Of a stretch of DNA of 64,000 nt, positions 62,546 to 64,000 are shown piece after piece. Source of the stretch: Albula goreensis (Eukaryota; Chordata; Actinopteri; Albuliformes; Albulidae); NCBI GenBank assembly GCA_022829145.1, contig CM040761.1:3846768-3910767 (forward strand), given 5' to 3'. The translations under genes were made by a program, and so were the position numbers. The notes beneath the pieces were generated by a model. It was not told the DNA's origin, did no database searches, and was given only the letters and a program-made list of their open reading frames with translations. The first letter of the stretch is position 1. Each line of letters begins with the position of its first letter.

Positions 62546-64000
62546 TTACATTATTCTGATTTCCCATAAAAATATACATGTTTGACAGGATGTGACCATG
62601 TTTAATGTTGTATTAATCATTTAAATACAAAGTAAAAGTGTTAAAATGGGACAAATGGGTTTGCTACTTCACATAACTGCTACTATGAACATGCTTTTTC
62701 ATCATGGGTGCTTTTTTCCAGGCGAAAAACTGTAAATACACCTTTGAGCAGTGGTATAAAGACAGTTGCAAGATCAATATTAAGTAGTATTGAATAATAA
62801 GAAATAATAGGTCCATTTATCATGTGCTACCCCTTACTGTGTCCTTGCCCTCTCTCTGCTGCCCCTTGTGTGACCTCATAAAGCTCACCAGCTCACTGGT
62901 GGGCGGTCAATGTTATAGATCGTACATACCTACTATGTAGATGGAGAAAAGTAGTGATAATATTAACATGCAATATATATGTGAACTGGGTGTAGCGTTG
63001 TCTTTTTAGCTGAGATCAATGTACAATTTAAAATTTTTTGTTGAGATCAATTTATGGGGACAAAGGATATCACAAAAGCGATCCATTTCAATTTATGACA
63101 AAAACCATGTGGGCTGCTTTTTAAATATGAATTTCCACATGTGGGAACAAGAAAATGTTTTGAACTTTTGTAGTTAAGGCTGTTCTTTACCCACATATTC
63201 CATGAGAATATCTGCATCCAAACACAAAGTCATCATCAACAGTTCTTCATTATAACTGATTATGATTGGCAATGTCTAGGCAAATTTGATTGGAGGATTT
63301 TAAGATGATATTGGACACAGCTCTCTTTTCTTCTATCCTGACTCCAACAAAAATATGCATGAATGTGTCTTTATTGGATATGCTCTAACCGCTACAAAGA
63401 GTATCGTTGATACATCCAGTCTGTACTTCCTTACCTTTAATCTAACTTAAGCTTCACATCACCCAAGTCTTTGGCTGAAATACTTCCCAATTATTCAGTG
63501 AGCGCAATGGCACGCCGAATCTCTATCCCTCAAGTTCAAGTGTAATTCATTGTGTTTATACAGATTGCATTTGTTACAAAAAGAGCCCACATGCTCCATG
63601 GACTTAAACAAGTTTTTCCTTCCCTCGGTTTCCAAGCCATGTCTTAAATCTGTGAATGAATTTTTGCTTCGCTCAGCTGTCATTAGGTACCAGCAAAAAG
63701 CCAGCAGTGGAGTTTCTGCTCTTAGCCCTAGTCGCTAAGTCAACAAATTTGCCCTGCAGAGCTACCATTACCAATTTCATTAGTTTCAATTTGAAGCATG
63801 ACCACCGGATCTATCCGCGCCCTGGAGAAGAGCTTACTCAAACACCCCGGGAAGTGTGCTACCTGGCAACCGGGCAGGCAGTACGAGACTTTTAACTTTT
63901 GTCTCAACATTTTGCAAACTTTTACATTTTTCGGTAATTTGCAGGACTTTTTTTTGCAGGTTAAATTAAATGATGTATTTTATTTAAATAAAGTCTTTGA
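62546..64000. other. Intronic sequence
   Basis: No supported gene. AT-rich and unique to the window end. Confidence 0.55.

Overview
The window looks like intronic DNA from a vertebrate, most probably a teleost fish. It is AT-rich with no operon-like gene packing. It carries many long CA/TG microsatellites, poly-A tracts, relics of hAT and Tc1/mariner transposons of fish type, short foldback (MITE-like) elements, a 5S-rRNA-derived sequence and dispersed repeats of kinds common in teleost genomes. I cannot fix the lineage further from sequence alone.

Only one protein-coding segment is convincingly recognisable: a 123-bp exon on the minus strand (23181-23303). It encodes one LDL-receptor class A (LDLa) repeat with all six cysteines and the calcium-binding acidic residues. 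The peptide closely resembles the first LDLa repeat of LRP1B, more so than that of LRP1. Splice signals are excellent on both sides and both introns are phase 1. If the call is right, everything above 23304 is the upstream intron (intron 1 in the human-like gene structure) and everything below 23180 is the downstream intron. The window would then be a 64-kb slice of a very large lrp1b-type gene read right to left. I found no second LDLa exon and no signal-peptide exon.

Region by region: 1-7.9 kb is non-repetitive intron with homeodomain-type AT-rich motifs. 7.9-8.5 kb holds a degenerate tRNA-like sequence and a dispersed repeat. 9-21 kb has microsatellites, a G-rich tract and CpG-enriched patches. 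21.05-21.15 kb is a pure CA microsatellite. 22.4-22.7 kb is a dispersed repeat, followed by the exon at 23.2 kb. 27.9 kb holds a C-rich tract that is G-quadruplex-prone on the lrp1b sense strand. 29.0-34.4 kb is a transposon cluster: 5S-derived SINE or pseudogene, dispersed repeat, decayed hAT transposase, Tigger-like terminus and a Tc1/mariner relic with a nested repeat fragment. 35.7-48.9 kb carries microsatellites, three hairpin/foldback structures, a second Tc1 relic and GC-rich dispersed repeats. 49-64 kb is mostly unique AT-rich sequence with one clear TA-flanked MITE (55.1 kb) and a CpG-enriched patch (61 kb).

No complete gene, functional RNA gene, CRISPR array or intact transposon is supported. 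Most open frames in the window lack codon-level or family support. The unusual items are the nested hairpin elements, the foldback with a 26-bp triplicated core, the intronic G-quadruplex candidate and one exon-like open frame on the plus strand at 16.2 kb.
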